A stretch of DNA of 64,000 nt, taken from contig DAOTWD010000061.1 in NCBI GenBank assembly GCA_034435975.1, forward strand, positions 12,847 through 76,846, written 5' to 3'. Source of the stretch: CAKZQX01 sp034435975 (GTDB lineage: Bacteria > Chloroflexota > Chloroflexia > Chloroflexales > Chloroflexaceae). Made by a program: the position numbers and the translations under genes. Shown one piece after another: positions 24,756 through 34,782 of this stretch (positions within the stretch are counted from its first letter, which is position 1; the number at the start of each line of letters is the position of its first letter). The notes beneath the pieces are model-generated. The model saw only the letters and a program-made list of their open reading frames with translations, was not told where the DNA came from and did not search any database.

Positions 24756-27350
24756 CTAGCCACCGCGTGTAAAGATATACTCCCCATCCGGTGCAGCGTC
24801 TACCAGAATAGTATCGCCCTCATGAAACTCGCCTTGCAGCAGACTAAGCGCGAGCGGATTCTGGATGCGCTGTTGCAGCACACGCTTGAGCGGGCGCGCC
24901 CCATAGGTTGGATCATAGCCTTCAGCTGCCAGTTGCTGTCGCGCCGCCGGGGTCAGTTCCAGCGTGATGCGGCGATCCGCCAGCAATTGCCGTAGTCGCG
25001 TCAGCTGAATCTCGACAATCTCGGCGATCTGTTCGCGGCTCAACGGGCGGAAGACGATAATGTCATCAATGCGGTTGAGAAATTCGGGGCGCAACGTGGC
25101 GCGCAATTCCTCCATCACCCGCACCCGAATGGCCTCCTGGCTGGCTCCGCTCTGGTTTAGCTCCTGGATGATCGGGCTGGCAATGTTGCTGGTCATAATC
25201 ACGACCGTGTTCTTGAAGTTGACAACATGTCCCTGCCCATCGGTCAAGCGCCCATCATCCAGAATTTGCAGGAGCGCGTTGAATACATCGGGATGCGCCT
25301 TCTCAATCTCATCGAACAGCACCACGCTATACGGTCGCCGCCGCACGGCCTCGGTCAATTGTCCGCCTTCTTCATAGCCAACATAGCCCGGTGGAGCACC
25401 AATGAGCCGCGAAACAGTGTGCTTTTCCATATACTCAGACATATCGAGCCGAACCATGGCCGTCTCGTCATCAAACAAGAACTCGGCCAGTGCTCGCGCA
25501 AGTTCCGTTTTGCCTACACCGGTCGGCCCCAGGAAGAGAAACGAGCCGAGCGGGCGATTGGGATCTTGCAGACCAGCCCGTGCCCGGCGCACCGCGTTGG
25601 ACACGGCAACGACCGCCTCGTCTTGTCCAACAACCCGTTGATGCAGACGCTGCTCCATCTTGACCAGCTTCTCAACCTCGCCCTCAAGCAGCTTGCTGAC
25701 CGGCACGTTTGTCCATTTCGAGACCACCTCGGCAATATCTTGCTCACTCACCTCCTGCCGCAGCAGGGTGTTGCCGCTGGCCTTCAGCTGTGATTCAGCC
25801 TCAGCCAGTTGCTTTTCCAGTTCCGTCAACTTGCCATACTGTAACTCGGCGGCTTTGTTGTAATCATACTGCCGCTGGGCCTGATCAATCTGCACCCGTG
25901 TCTGGTCAATCGCCTCCTTGATCTGTTGGATACGGTCGAGTACCTCGCGCTCGCGTTGCAACTGGGCTTCAACGGCATTGCGTTGCTCACGCACATTTGC
26001 CAATTCCTGCTCCAGCTTCTCCAGACGTTCGCGGCTGGCCTGATCTTTCTCGCGTTTCAAGGCCTCGCGCTCAATCTCTAGCTGCATCATGCGCCGCTTC
26101 AGGTCGTCCAGTTCCTGGGGATCGCTGGTGATTTCCATACGCAGGCGCGCCGCCGCCTCGTCCACCAGGTCAATCGCCTTATCAGGCAAGAAGCGATCCG
26201 AGATATAGCGATCCGACAGCACGGCAGCAGCCACAATCGCGCTGTCCGTAATGCGCACACCATGATGGGTCTCGTAACGCTCCTTCAGGCCCCGCAGAAT
26301 GCTGATGGTATCCTGTACACCGGGTTGATCGACCAGGACGGGCTGGAACCGGCGCTCCAGGGCAGCATCTTTTTCAATGTGTTTGCGATACTCATCAAGC
26401 GTGGTGGCCCCTACCATGTGCAACTCGCCGCGCGCCAGCATAGGCTTGAGCATATTGCCCGCATCCATGGCCCCTTCGGCGGCACCCGCCCCGACAACGG
26501 TGTGGAGTTCATCCAGGAACATAATGATGTCGTCACGCTCCTGGATTTCTTTGAGAACGGCCTTGAGACGCTCTTCAAACTCGCCGCGATATTTGGCCCC
26601 GGCAATCAGTGCCCCCATGTCCAGAGCGACCACACGCCGATTCTTCAGCGACTCAGGTACATCGCCACGCACAATACGTTGTGCCAGGCCCTCGACAATC
26701 GCTGTTTTTCCCACGCCCGGCTCGCCAATCAGCACCGGGTTGTTCTTGGTGCGCCGCGAGAGAATCTGGATCACACGCCGGATCTCCTCGTCACGCCCGA
26801 TCACCGGGTCAAGCTTGCCACGCCGCGCCAGTTCGGTCAGGTCACGCCCATATTGCTCCAGAGCGGCATAGGTGCCTTCCGGGTTAGGGCTGGTAACCCG
26901 CTGGGTGCCACGCACCTCGCGCAGCGCCTGCATCAGGTTATCACGAGTCAGGCCCGCTTGCTGCAAGACCCGCCCGGCCCCACCCCCGGCATGATCGAGC
27001 AGCGCCAGCAGCAAATGCTCGGTACTCACATACTCGTCACCAAACTGCGCCAGCTCATCGTGCGCCCGCACCAGCACGGTGCGCAGGCGGGGTGAGATAT
27101 TGATCTGCACACCACTCCCGCTCACCCGCGGCATACGGTTGATTTCGGCCGTCACCTGCTGTTTCAGCACACCAACGGCCAGGTTCAGCTTGCTTAAGAC
27201 CTGGGGTACCACGCCATCGCTCTGCTCGAGCAACGCCAGCAACAGGTGTTCTGGCTCAACCTGGCTGTTCCCATTGCGCTCGGCCAGATTCTGGGCGGCA
27301 ACCATGGCCTCCTGTGATTTCTGGGTAAACCGATTTATATTAAAAGACAT
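24756..27350 (-). CDS. clpB: ATP-dependent disaggregase ClpB
   Basis: 864 residues, the normal ClpB length. The double Clp_N domain (FTQKSQEAMVAAQNLAE) is followed by AAA+ domain 1 (GEPGVGKTAIVEG near residue 206, DELHTVVGAG), the long coiled-coil middle domain (about 405-530, rich in Glu, Arg and Gln), AAA+ domain 2 (GPTGVGKTELARALAE near 605, LDMSEYMEKH) and the ClpB-specific C-terminal domain. It unfolds aggregated proteins together with DnaK in the cytoplasm. A stand-alone gene; AGAGGAAA lies before the ATG. No CIRCE operator is seen upstream, so heat control, if any, would be by another route. Confidence 0.97.
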   Translation of the reverse strand: MSFNINRFTQKSQEAMVAAQNLAERNGNSQVEPEHLLLALLEQSDGVVPQVLSKLNLAVGVLKQQVTAEINRMPRVSGSGVQINISPRLRTVLVRAHDELAQFGDEYVSTEHLLLALLDHAGGGAGRVLQQAGLTRDNLMQALREVRGTQRVTSPNPEGTYAALEQYGRDLTELARRGKLDPVIGRDEEIRRVIQILSRRTKNNPVLIGEPGVGKTAIVEGLAQRIVRGDVPESLKNRRVVALDMGALIAGAKYRGEFEERLKAVLKEIQERDDIIMFLDELHTVVGAGAAEGAMDAGNMLKPMLARGELHMVGATTLDEYRKHIEKDAALERRFQPVLVDQPGVQDTISILRGLKERYETHHGVRITDSAIVAAAVLSDRYISDRFLPDKAIDLVDEAAARLRMEITSDPQELDDLKRRMMQLEIEREALKREKDQASRERLEKLEQELANVREQRNAVEAQLQREREVLDRIQQIKEAIDQTRVQIDQAQRQYDYNKAAELQYGKLTELEKQLAEAESQLKASGNTLLRQEVSEQDIAEVVSKWTNVPVSKLLEGEVEKLVKMEQRLHQRVVGQDEAVVAVSNAVRRARAGLQDPNRPLGSFLFLGPTGVGKTELARALAEFLFDDETAMVRLDMSEYMEKHTVSRLIGAPPGYVGYEEGGQLTEAVRRRPYSVVLFDEIEKAHPDVFNALLQILDDGRLTDGQGHVVNFKNTVVIMTSNIASPIIQELNQSGASQEAIRVRVMEELRATLRPEFLNRIDDIIVFRPLSREQIAEIVEIQLTRLRQLLADRRITLELTPAARQQLAAEGYDPTYGARPLKRVLQQRIQNPLALSLLQGEFHEGDTILVDAAPDGEYIFTRGG

Positions 27351-27387
27351 AGATTTCCTCTTCTGTGCGAGATTTTAACTACTCCAT

Positions 27388-27393
27388 ATCATA
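27388..27393 (-). promoter_or_regulatory. Possible extended -10 for clpB
   Basis: On the minus strand, TGT-TATGAT ends about 38 bases before the clpB ATG and resembles an extended -10. No convincing -35 box is visible. Confidence 0.3.
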
Positions 27394-27496
27394 ACACAGT
27401 CGAATCAGAAAAATGTTAGTATCGTGTTGGTGTTATGTTATCGGGCTGGGGAGATGTACGAGGCATGCGGCACGAGGCGCAAGATCCACCGCTTCT

Positions 27497-28849
27497 TCAC
27501 CGCTTCGAAGGATGGGCACAGCAGCGCGGTGCCCCGTTATGTCCACGCCTGGCCGTCTGCCACTGCACCGCCCCTAACTGCAACGCCTGTGCATACGCTT
27601 CACGCACCTGCGCATACTTATGTTCCCAGGTCATATGCTGTAAGACATGTGTACGCCCCAGTTGGCCCAATGCCTGTGCCAGAGAACGATCACGTAACAG
27701 ACGCTGAATGGCAGCGGCCAGTTCTGATACAGCCCCAAACGGCACCAGCACGCCATTTTCACCATGCCGAACGACTTCCGGGACACCACCGGCCCAGGCG
27801 CCAATGACTGGCACACCATAGCACCACGCTTCCAGATAGACAATCCCAAAACTGTCAGTACGTGACGGGAGCACAAACAGATCGGCGGCCGCCAGCGCAT
27901 CGCGGCAGATCTGATCGGAGACAAAGCCCAGAACACGCATATGCTGGCGTACCGCAGCGGGCAGGCTGGCATAGAATCGCTCGAAATGGCTCATCAGCGG
28001 GCCAATCTGCACCCAGGTTGCCTGGCTGCCCTGCGCCCATAACTGCTGCATCGCCTGAACAACATGCATGGTACCCTTGTCATAGGCCGCTGTACCGATA
28101 GTCAGTACCAGTGGCCCGGTGATAGCGTACTCCCGCCGAAAGCGTTGACCATCGCCACCCATCAACTCTGCGGGCGTTACGCCCACCCCAATGGTGCGCA
28201 TAAGCGGATCGGGAACGCCCGCATCGCGCAGAAAATGCCGTTCACGCTCGGTCTGCGTAATCACCAGGGCACTGTGGCGCAAGAGGTCAATCTGGTGCGC
28301 CATACTGTAATACCGCAGGATATCCCGGTTATCTGGCTCACCCAGATGCACAAAGGGCGTGCAGATATGCGGGATACCGCGCTGCCTGGCCCAGGCGATT
28401 ACCGGCAGAATGGCAAAGTCCAGCGTGATATTCGTTGTATGCACCAGCGCCACATCGGCCAGGTCGGGTGCGGTTTGGAGATAGGCACGCAGCGTTGGCA
28501 GGCGGGGGGTCAGACAAGCCATACGCTGCAACAGCGGTACCGCCCAGCGCCGCGATCCGGCACGTTGCGAGATTTCGAGCATGAAGCGCCGCAACAGTGG
28601 ATAGAGGAACGGTGGCCCTGCCAGGCGCCGGACGGGTATGCGGTACACCTGGACACCGTGATGCGAATCGACCCGATCGGAAATATGGCGATGACCACTG
28701 GCCCAGAAATGCTCCAGATCGAAAGCATCGGTGGTCAAGACGGTCACCCGGTGGCCCTCACGCACCAGACGTTCGCCGACTTCAACAAAATAGCGTGCTG
28801 CGCCACCGGGTGCCGGCCAGTAGATTTGAACAACATGTAAGATATGCAT
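27497..28849 (-). CDS. Glycosyltransferase family 4
   Basis: 450 residues, GT-B fold. The N-terminal domain opens MHILHVVQIYWPAPGGAARY with the donor-side glycine motif and EGHRVTVLTTD. The C-terminal domain has LVLTIGTAAYDKGT, the ADLFVLPSRTDSFGIVYLEA segment with the conserved EX7E-type Glu pair, and GAWAGGVPEVVRHGENG. It transfers an activated sugar to a lipid or glycan acceptor; the acceptor is unknown. No neighbouring polysaccharide genes, so it stands alone between clpB and the hybrid kinase. The last 15 or so residues (ARRGHNGAPRCCAHPSKR) look like read-through of intergenic sequence. Confidence 0.88.
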   Translation of the reverse strand: MHILHVVQIYWPAPGGAARYFVEVGERLVREGHRVTVLTTDAFDLEHFWASGHRHISDRVDSHHGVQVYRIPVRRLAGPPFLYPLLRRFMLEISQRAGSRRWAVPLLQRMACLTPRLPTLRAYLQTAPDLADVALVHTTNITLDFAILPVIAWARQRGIPHICTPFVHLGEPDNRDILRYYSMAHQIDLLRHSALVITQTERERHFLRDAGVPDPLMRTIGVGVTPAELMGGDGQRFRREYAITGPLVLTIGTAAYDKGTMHVVQAMQQLWAQGSQATWVQIGPLMSHFERFYASLPAAVRQHMRVLGFVSDQICRDALAAADLFVLPSRTDSFGIVYLEAWCYGVPVIGAWAGGVPEVVRHGENGVLVPFGAVSELAAAIQRLLRDRSLAQALGQLGRTHVLQHMTWEHKYAQVREAYAQALQLGAVQWQTARRGHNGAPRCCAHPSKR

Positions 28850-29008
28850 TGTCTATTGTTAGGAAATAGGAAATAGGAAATAGAGAAAGGATCTGTTGAA
28901 GCACTGCACTATTTCCTCTTTCCTCCCTCCTTTCCTCCCGTGCTGTGGTTCACGACTCATGTCATGCCGGGTTGCTCTATCCTATCGCTGGTGATAGTTG
29001 CATAAGCG

Positions 29009-32000
29009 CTATGGACTCATTTTTCGTGCAGCCTGAATAAGCTCAAGCATACGCTCATATTGGAAATCGTAGATCAATGTCTTGAGTTGACGAGCATGAT
29101 TGCTATTATGACCCTCGACCTGCTGCACCAGCTCTGTCAGAAGAGTCAGATCGCTCAACAGGACGGCGTCTTCCAACTGCTGCAACAACTCTGGGGGCAG
29201 GGTTGCCAGCGCGGTTGCCGACAAATGTGCTTCCGTGTCGGTTCTATTGCTAATGATCGGCAAGGTATGGTGATCGACGGCATAGACATAGGGTACTCGC
29301 AGATGTCGTTGTAGAACGTCGAAAATATCATCGGCCTTGAATGGTTGATACACCAAGCTATCACATCCAGTTGCCAGCATCACCAGGCGATCCTCCTCAA
29401 AGACACTGGTCATGACCGCGATGATCACGGTTGCTGGTTCAGATGTCGCCGTCTTGATCTGTCTGATAAGCGTGTACTCGTCCTGTACTGCTATGTGCAT
29501 GTCAATAAAGATCAGGTGTGGCCGCCATGTTTCCCACACGCGTAGCGCCTCGGCACCATCACTGGCCTCCTGGACTTCAAAGCCTGGCGGCATCAACAGA
29601 CTGCTCAACAGTCGGCGGTTATGCCCTACATCATCCACAATCAAAATACGATAGCTAGGCTGATCAGGAGCCAGCGCCAATACCCGCCGGGATACATTCG
29701 GTGCTTCCGATAGCATATCAAGAGCCTGGCTAGCCCGAATGCGCAGGGTAAAGCGTGAGCCATAACCGATCTCGCTCTGTACCGTCAGATCGCCACCCAT
29801 TAAACGTGCATAGGTGCGACTAATTGCCAACCCTAACCCTGTCCCGTCCTGTAAATGCTCGCTCGCTCTCGTCCGTGTAAATGCTTCAAAGATCTGTTCC
29901 TGTTCCTCGTCATGAATACCCGGCCCGGTATCTTCCACCTCGAAAATGATCTGACAGTCGCGTGGCCCGGAGAGTTCAGCTCTCTGTCCTTCGTGATCCA
30001 ACATAACGTACAGCATCACGCTACCCCTGGACGTAAATTTGATCGCATTTGAGAGCAGATTGATCAATGTCTGCCGTAGTTTGAGCTGATCGGCACAGAT
30101 ATAGCGCGGAACATCCGGGGCATAGGTATAGTTGAGCCGCAGACGCTTTTGCGACGCCCGCATCTGAAACATACGATACAGATCGGCCAGCAGGTGATAC
30201 AAATCAAACTCCGTCTCATTGAGCGTGACACGCCCGGCCTCAATTTTTGACATATCCAGAATATCGTTGATCAGTGCCAGCAAGTGCTCACCACTATGAT
30301 GCACAATATCGAGGTATTCGTGTTGATCAACCGACAGACCGGCATCCTGACGCAACATCTGGGTAAAGCCGAGAATAGCATTCAGAGGTGTGCGCAATTC
30401 GTGGCTCATACTGGCAAGAAAAGTACTCTTGGCTTTATTGGCAGCCTGAGCCGCGTCGTGGGCATCCTTCAATGCTTCTTCTGCCAGTTTGCGGGTGGTA
30501 ATGTCTTGCACAGTGCCAAATATTTCAACCATCTGGCTCTGCGTATCATACACCGCCTCAAACTGACTATGGATATGCCAGACGCTTCCATCAGGACGAA
30601 TCATACGCACATCCAGCGCAGTACTCATGCCACCAGTTAAAACTGCATAGAAAGCCTGCTGTATGGAATCACGATCATCAGGGTGAATCAAGGCACGTAC
30701 ACCGGCCAGGGGCAAACACTGTTCAGCAGCACCTAAGCCAGCCAGACGACAGAACTGGCGGGACAAAATCACCTTCTCTGTGGCAGGATAGTAGCGAAAA
30801 CTGCCCAGACTGGCAACTTCTTGTGCTCGCGCCAGATTGGCCTCACTCCGTTGCAACGCTTCCTCGGCATGCTTACGTTCGGTTATGTCTATTTTGACTG
30901 CCACGAAATGCGTCGTCGTACCATCACTATCAAAGATCGGTGAGATGGAAGCCGCTTCCCAATAATATTCACCGTTTTTCTTCCGATTACAAAATTCTCC
31001 TTCCCATGGATGGCCAGCTTGAATTGTTGCCCATAGCTTGGTATATACTTCTGGCGGTGTACGATCCGTTTTTAAGATACGCGGATTTTGTCCGTATGCT
31101 TCTGCAAATGTATAGCCAGTCACCTGCGTAAACTTGGGATTGACATATTCTATCTTCCCCTGTGTATCGGTAATTACCACTGATGCCGGGCTTTGCTCTA
31201 CAGTCCGATAGAATTTGCGTAATGCCTCCTCGGCACGGTAGTGTTCGGTTATATCGCGCAAGACAATCACGCGCCCGGTGATCTGCATATGTCGTCCAGG
31301 CAGCGGCGAGAGCAAGGCATCGTACACTCTCAACCCGGTGTCAGTACGATGCTTAATTTCAATATGGTTGATATGTTGCGTGTGCAAATACTGTTCCCAG
31401 GTATGACGCAATGGTAGCACCTCAAGCGCCGGGCAACCAATGGCGATCTTGCGTGGAATACCCAGAAAGTGTTCGGCGGCCGGGTTGACATTGACAATAC
31501 GCTGCTGTTCATTGAGGACAATTACGGCATCAGGCAAGCTTTGCACCAGCACATGATAGGCGACCGGGGCCAGATCCAACAACCGATGTCGAAACAATAC
31601 CCAGACAGTGATCGGGCCACAAATAGCATAGCCGATTGGCATCGGTGACAGCATAAGATTCGGAAGCACTCGATGCAAGATTTCCGCCAGACTGACCGGT
31701 AGACAGGCGATGAGTAGCAGTATAGCCTGGAGACGATAGGGTTGCTGAAACGTCAGCGCGGCATGAACAAGCAAGAGATAGGCCACCAGAGAGAGAACAT
31801 AGGTATAGGTGATATGAATGAAAAACCAGGGGCCAAACATACGCCTGGGAAACAAATATGGCCCGGCCTGATACACGGGATAATCAGACCACATCCAGCC
31901 ATGCAGAGAGTTCGTCAGAGTCAACAATAACGAACAGATCGGTACCACGGCCAGCATAAACAGGGGGCGTGGGCGCAACCAGGTATACCAGCCTGTATAA

Positions 32001-32263
32001 TCCAGAACAAACACCAGAAAGGTAAACCCGACAAAGACCGAAAAGCAGAAGCGCAAAATGTTCCACAAGAGCATCAGTTCCAGATTATTGCTGATCAATT
32101 CCAGGCCAAAGAACAACATCCATCCCAACGCCGGTTGCAGCATCCAGAAATAGCTATTGGCTGCCGGCATATGGCGTCGCTGCCAGACATAGATCGATAA
32201 CAGGCCTAGAACAAGGACTGATGCAAACGTTATCGCTATATAGAGCGTGTAGTACCAGTTCAT
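29009..32263 (-). CDS. Hybrid histidine kinase: 7TM sensor, three PAS domains, HK, receiver
   Basis: About 1084 residues. Residues 1-225 have seven membrane helices of the His-kinase N-terminal 7TM type. Three PAS domains follow (about 230-345, 350-470, 475-590; markers GKIEYVNPKFTQVTGYT, DITERKHAEEA, VQDITTRKLAEEA). HisKA has MSHELRTPLNAILGF with His621, and the ATPase has NLLSNAIKF, DTGPGI, GTGLGLAI. The receiver (YRILIVDDVGHNRRLL, FIDMHIAVQDEY) keeps the Asp pocket but has Gln where the conserved Lys is expected (VYQPFK). A C-terminal helical piece (LPPELLQQLEDAVL) ends the chain. The start lies 14 bases after the L,D-transpeptidase stop, suggesting one operon. GTG at 32269 is an alternative start. 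Confidence 0.9.
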   Translation of the reverse strand: MNWYYTLYIAITFASVLVLGLLSIYVWQRRHMPAANSYFWMLQPALGWMLFFGLELISNNLELMLLWNILRFCFSVFVGFTFLVFVLDYTGWYTWLRPRPLFMLAVVPICSLLLTLTNSLHGWMWSDYPVYQAGPYLFPRRMFGPWFFIHITYTYVLSLVAYLLLVHAALTFQQPYRLQAILLLIACLPVSLAEILHRVLPNLMLSPMPIGYAICGPITVWVLFRHRLLDLAPVAYHVLVQSLPDAVIVLNEQQRIVNVNPAAEHFLGIPRKIAIGCPALEVLPLRHTWEQYLHTQHINHIEIKHRTDTGLRVYDALLSPLPGRHMQITGRVIVLRDITEHYRAEEALRKFYRTVEQSPASVVITDTQGKIEYVNPKFTQVTGYTFAEAYGQNPRILKTDRTPPEVYTKLWATIQAGHPWEGEFCNRKKNGEYYWEAASISPIFDSDGTTTHFVAVKIDITERKHAEEALQRSEANLARAQEVASLGSFRYYPATEKVILSRQFCRLAGLGAAEQCLPLAGVRALIHPDDRDSIQQAFYAVLTGGMSTALDVRMIRPDGSVWHIHSQFEAVYDTQSQMVEIFGTVQDITTRKLAEEALKDAHDAAQAANKAKSTFLASMSHELRTPLNAILGFTQMLRQDAGLSVDQHEYLDIVHHSGEHLLALINDILDMSKIEAGRVTLNETEFDLYHLLADLYRMFQMRASQKRLRLNYTYAPDVPRYICADQLKLRQTLINLLSNAIKFTSRGSVMLYVMLDHEGQRAELSGPRDCQIIFEVEDTGPGIHDEEQEQIFEAFTRTRASEHLQDGTGLGLAISRTYARLMGGDLTVQSEIGYGSRFTLRIRASQALDMLSEAPNVSRRVLALAPDQPSYRILIVDDVGHNRRLLSSLLMPPGFEVQEASDGAEALRVWETWRPHLIFIDMHIAVQDEYTLIRQIKTATSEPATVIIAVMTSVFEEDRLVMLATGCDSLVYQPFKADDIFDVLQRHLRVPYVYAVDHHTLPIISNRTDTEAHLSATALATLPPELLQQLEDAVLLSDLTLLTELVQQVEGHNSNHARQLKTLIYDFQYERMLELIQAARKMSP

Positions 32264-32277
32264 GACCACCAGATTGA

Positions 32278-33423
32278 TCAGCGGACAATCACCTGGGTGC
32301 CGATCGGCGCCCAGTCAAACAGCCAGTACGCATCGTGCGGAGCCAACCCGACACAACCATGGCTATGCCGCTCGCCCGTGCCAAAGCGGTCGTGCCAGTA
32401 GACCCCGTGAATCGCAAAGCCACCCCAGTAGAACATCACCGCCGGCACATTGGGCACATCCCACATTTCGCCGCGATAGCTGCCGCGCAGTCGCCGTAGC
32501 CGATAGCGGTCATAGATCCGCCAGCGGCCAGGCGGTGTCTCAAACCCATCCTTGCCCGTCGAGACCGGTGCGTCCATAACCAGTGCATCGCCCTGGTAGG
32601 CCCACAGCCATTGCCGTTGCAGATCAACCTCGATCCGTTTCGGTGCATCTGGATAGAGATCGGGTGGCGCGACAGGATAGGCCGCAGCCAGTGGTTCGCC
32701 GTAATAGAGCCAGGTCGCATCAGTACCAATATGCGCCCGGCGCACAGCCCAGTCGTACTGCTCGGCCAGATCCAGCAGCAGCACCGTGCGATCAAACGCC
32801 TGTACCACCAATGACCGTTCACCGTCAGCGGTGGCAACCATTACCTCGAAAGGCTGTGTCAGTGGCAAGCCAACCCCATGCATCCAGCCCCCGGGAAAAA
32901 GCGATGTGCGGTTCATGTACGTCCAGAACTGATGAGGTACCAGGTAGCCTGGGCCGGGTGTAAGCTCATAGTTGGCGGGAACAAAGATGTGATCCTGCAA
33001 CGCCAGCGTGCCACCCACAAATCCCTCCGGAGCCGGAATGGTTGCGCCAGCCTGCTCGCGGAGCATACCATAGGTCACTGGCAACCCGTTGATCCGCATC
33101 CATGGCGCGTCGGCCATCAGCATATGGGTAAGCGGAGTATGCCCCACCGCCTCAGCCGGATTGCTGGTCAGGTGGCGATGATCCTCCAGCCGCCCCTGAT
33201 CGAAGTACTGCACCCGTACACCATCGACTTCAAGGATTGGCGTATGCACCCGGCCCAGGGTGTGTATTCCGTGATGCCGCCAGTAGAACTCGGCAAACCA
33301 TTGATCGGTGTCTGCATCCTGGGCATGGATTGTCGCAGGAGTCAGATGGGGGCTGAACGTGATGAGCAGAAACAAGAGGATCAGGATCATAGATAGACGA
33401 CAATGGGCAGCAGTCACAGACAT
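32278..33423 (-). CDS. Exported L,D-transpeptidase (YkuD domain)
   Basis: 381 residues. A signal peptide (MILILLFLLITFSPHLTPA) with a cleavage region near IHAQDAD. The C-terminal YkuD domain (about 255-381) shows KRIEVDLQRQWLWAY, VSTGKDGFETPPG and the catalytic FAIHGVYWHD ... RHSHGCVGL with Cys357. The enzyme makes 3-3 peptide crosslinks in peptidoglycan or attaches proteins to it outside the membrane. The middle part (FDQGRLEDHRHL) resembles the short repeat domain found in other exported proteins of the window. It is the first gene of a probable two-gene unit with the hybrid kinase. Confidence 0.88.
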   Translation of the reverse strand: MSVTAAHCRLSMILILLFLLITFSPHLTPATIHAQDADTDQWFAEFYWRHHGIHTLGRVHTPILEVDGVRVQYFDQGRLEDHRHLTSNPAEAVGHTPLTHMLMADAPWMRINGLPVTYGMLREQAGATIPAPEGFVGGTLALQDHIFVPANYELTPGPGYLVPHQFWTYMNRTSLFPGGWMHGVGLPLTQPFEVMVATADGERSLVVQAFDRTVLLLDLAEQYDWAVRRAHIGTDATWLYYGEPLAAAYPVAPPDLYPDAPKRIEVDLQRQWLWAYQGDALVMDAPVSTGKDGFETPPGRWRIYDRYRLRRLRGSYRGEMWDVPNVPAVMFYWGGFAIHGVYWHDRFGTGERHSHGCVGLAPHDAYWLFDWAPIGTQVIVR

Positions 33424-33537
33424 AGCGTCTCCTCACCAGAGGGCGTAGCGCCTACGCCCCGATTTTCATCGTTTGTCAGATTTGAAGCGACCAGTATCAG
33501 TGTATGATACAGAGAGCAATCCAACCTCAATGGCTAG

Positions 33538-33690
33538 CTGGAGTCCCGGCTACAGCCTGGACGGAGTGAGACCAGGGGTACAAGCCGGGACTCCGGTTCT
33601 TCACGACCGATTCACAATACGCTACAATATGACTGTCGCTTGACGCGGCAAGTTACAAACCGGGACTCCGGTTCTCCACGACTGACTTAG
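33538..33690. repeat. Dispersed palindromic repeat, one and a half copies
   Basis: GGAGTCCCGGCT (33540-33551) pairs with AGCCGGGACTCC (33583-33594). The right half, CCGGGACTCCGGTTCT..CACGAC, occurs again at 33660-33683. The rest of the 33424-33956 gap holds no gene that I can support. Confidence 0.6.
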
Positions 33691-33956
33691 GATTGCGATA
33701 CCATATTGTGCTGGTTCACCAGCAGGGCATATGGTGCCATAGACAACGCATTGTTGCAAGTGTTGTCAGATTACAAAATGAGGAGATGCAGATACAATGG
33801 ATCCCTCTATAGATACAAGGTACGCGGTCACCTTGCAAGGAGGGTTCTGGCATTCCACAGACCGGTAGACACTGTATGTCTGTGTGTGCCAATTTTTGCC
33901 TGTAACGAAAATCGGGGCACGCCAGGGGTCTTCTTTGTGTACTGCGTGTTTCTTTA

Positions 33957-34089
33957 GAGCCTGTCTGAAAAGGGGGTGAGTGAGAGACTTTGCTCCTCAT
34001 GGTTTTTCCCTGCCTGCCGCCGTGCGGCGGGCAGAAACAGCGTTTCTGGAGGGCCATGCTCTCCAGACCGCCCCCTTTTAGACAGGCTC
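33957..34089. mobile_element. MITE with GAGCCTGTCTG terminal inverted repeats (133 bases)
   Basis: Left end GAGCCTGTCTGAAAAGGGGG and right end CCCCCTTTTAGACAGGCTC are inverted repeats with one indel. Both sides carry a TTA triplet (33954-33956 and 34090-34092), fitting a 3-base target duplication. The inside has a strong hairpin (CTGCCGCCG/CGGCGGGCAG) and no gene. The ends resemble those of IS5-type elements. A second, shorter member is at 61772-61844. Confidence 0.75.
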
Positions 34090-34143
34090 TTAGATGAAGT
34101 AGAGGAGCAAAGCTCTCCTGAAACCTGATAGAAAGAAATCCAT

Positions 34144-34782
34144 ATGGAGCCGATACAGCGCCGTGAGGCAGCGCTGCGGGTGATTGGCATCTGCGGCAGT
34201 CTGCGCTCAAACAGCTATACCCGCATGGCTCTGCACGTTGCTTTGCGGGGTGCCCAGGAAGTCGGGGCACAGATTCACCTGATTGACTTGTGTGAGTATC
34301 ACCTGGTTTTTTGCGACGGCAACCAGAATGAGAGTGCCTATCCCCCCGATGTATTCCGCTTGCGTGCTGATGTAGGACAGGCGCAAGGCATTATTCTGGG
34401 AACGCCAGAGTATCACAACAGCATGAGTGGCGTCTTGAAGAATGCGCTCGATCTCATGGGTTTTGCCGAGTTTGAAGGCAAGATGATTGGCCTGGTCAGT
34501 GTTTCAGGCGGCACTGTTGGCGCAGTCGATGCCATGAATAGCTTGCGCAACATCGGGCGGGCGTTGCATGCCTGGGTGGTACCCGAACAGGTAGCGGTAC
34601 CCGAAGCCTGGAAAGCATTTGATGCCACCGGTCAACCCCGACACCCCGTACTGAAACAACGACTGATGGAAGTTGGCCGCCAGGTGGCGCGCTTTGCCTA
34701 CCTGCATACGTCAGAGCAGGCGTTAGATTTTTTGCGTGCCTGGGAGAGCGCCCCGGTCAATCCAGGAGCTGAAAAGCGTTAG
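34144..34782 (+). CDS. NAD(P)H-dependent FMN reductase family protein
   Basis: 212 residues, flavodoxin-like fold. VIGICGSLRSNSYTRMAL binds the FMN phosphate; ILGTPEYHNSMSGVLKNALD is the family's second FMN-binding loop; GLVSVSGGTVGAVDAMN completes the site. Members reduce FMN, quinones, azo dyes or metals using NAD(P)H. The substrate cannot be read here. Cytoplasmic, monocistronic, between two MITE-like elements. The ATG at 34144 lies just after the first element's right flank, so that insertion is close to, and might affect, its promoter. Confidence 0.85.
   Translation: MEPIQRREAALRVIGICGSLRSNSYTRMALHVALRGAQEVGAQIHLIDLCEYHLVFCDGNQNESAYPPDVFRLRADVGQAQGIILGTPEYHNSMSGVLKNALDLMGFAEFEGKMIGLVSVSGGTVGAVDAMNSLRNIGRALHAWVVPEQVAVPEAWKAFDATGQPRHPVLKQRLMEVGRQVARFAYLHTSEQALDFLRAWESAPVNPGAEKR

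Noticed and set aside
26262..27095. Plus-strand open frame of 277 codons
   Set aside because: Antisense to clpB, with no domain pattern.
27351..27496. CIRCE heat-shock operator before clpB
   Set aside because: No TTAGCACTC-N9-GAGTGCTAA pattern is present.
28064..28840. Plus-strand open frame of 258 codons
   Set aside because: Antisense to the GT4 gene, with no domain pattern.
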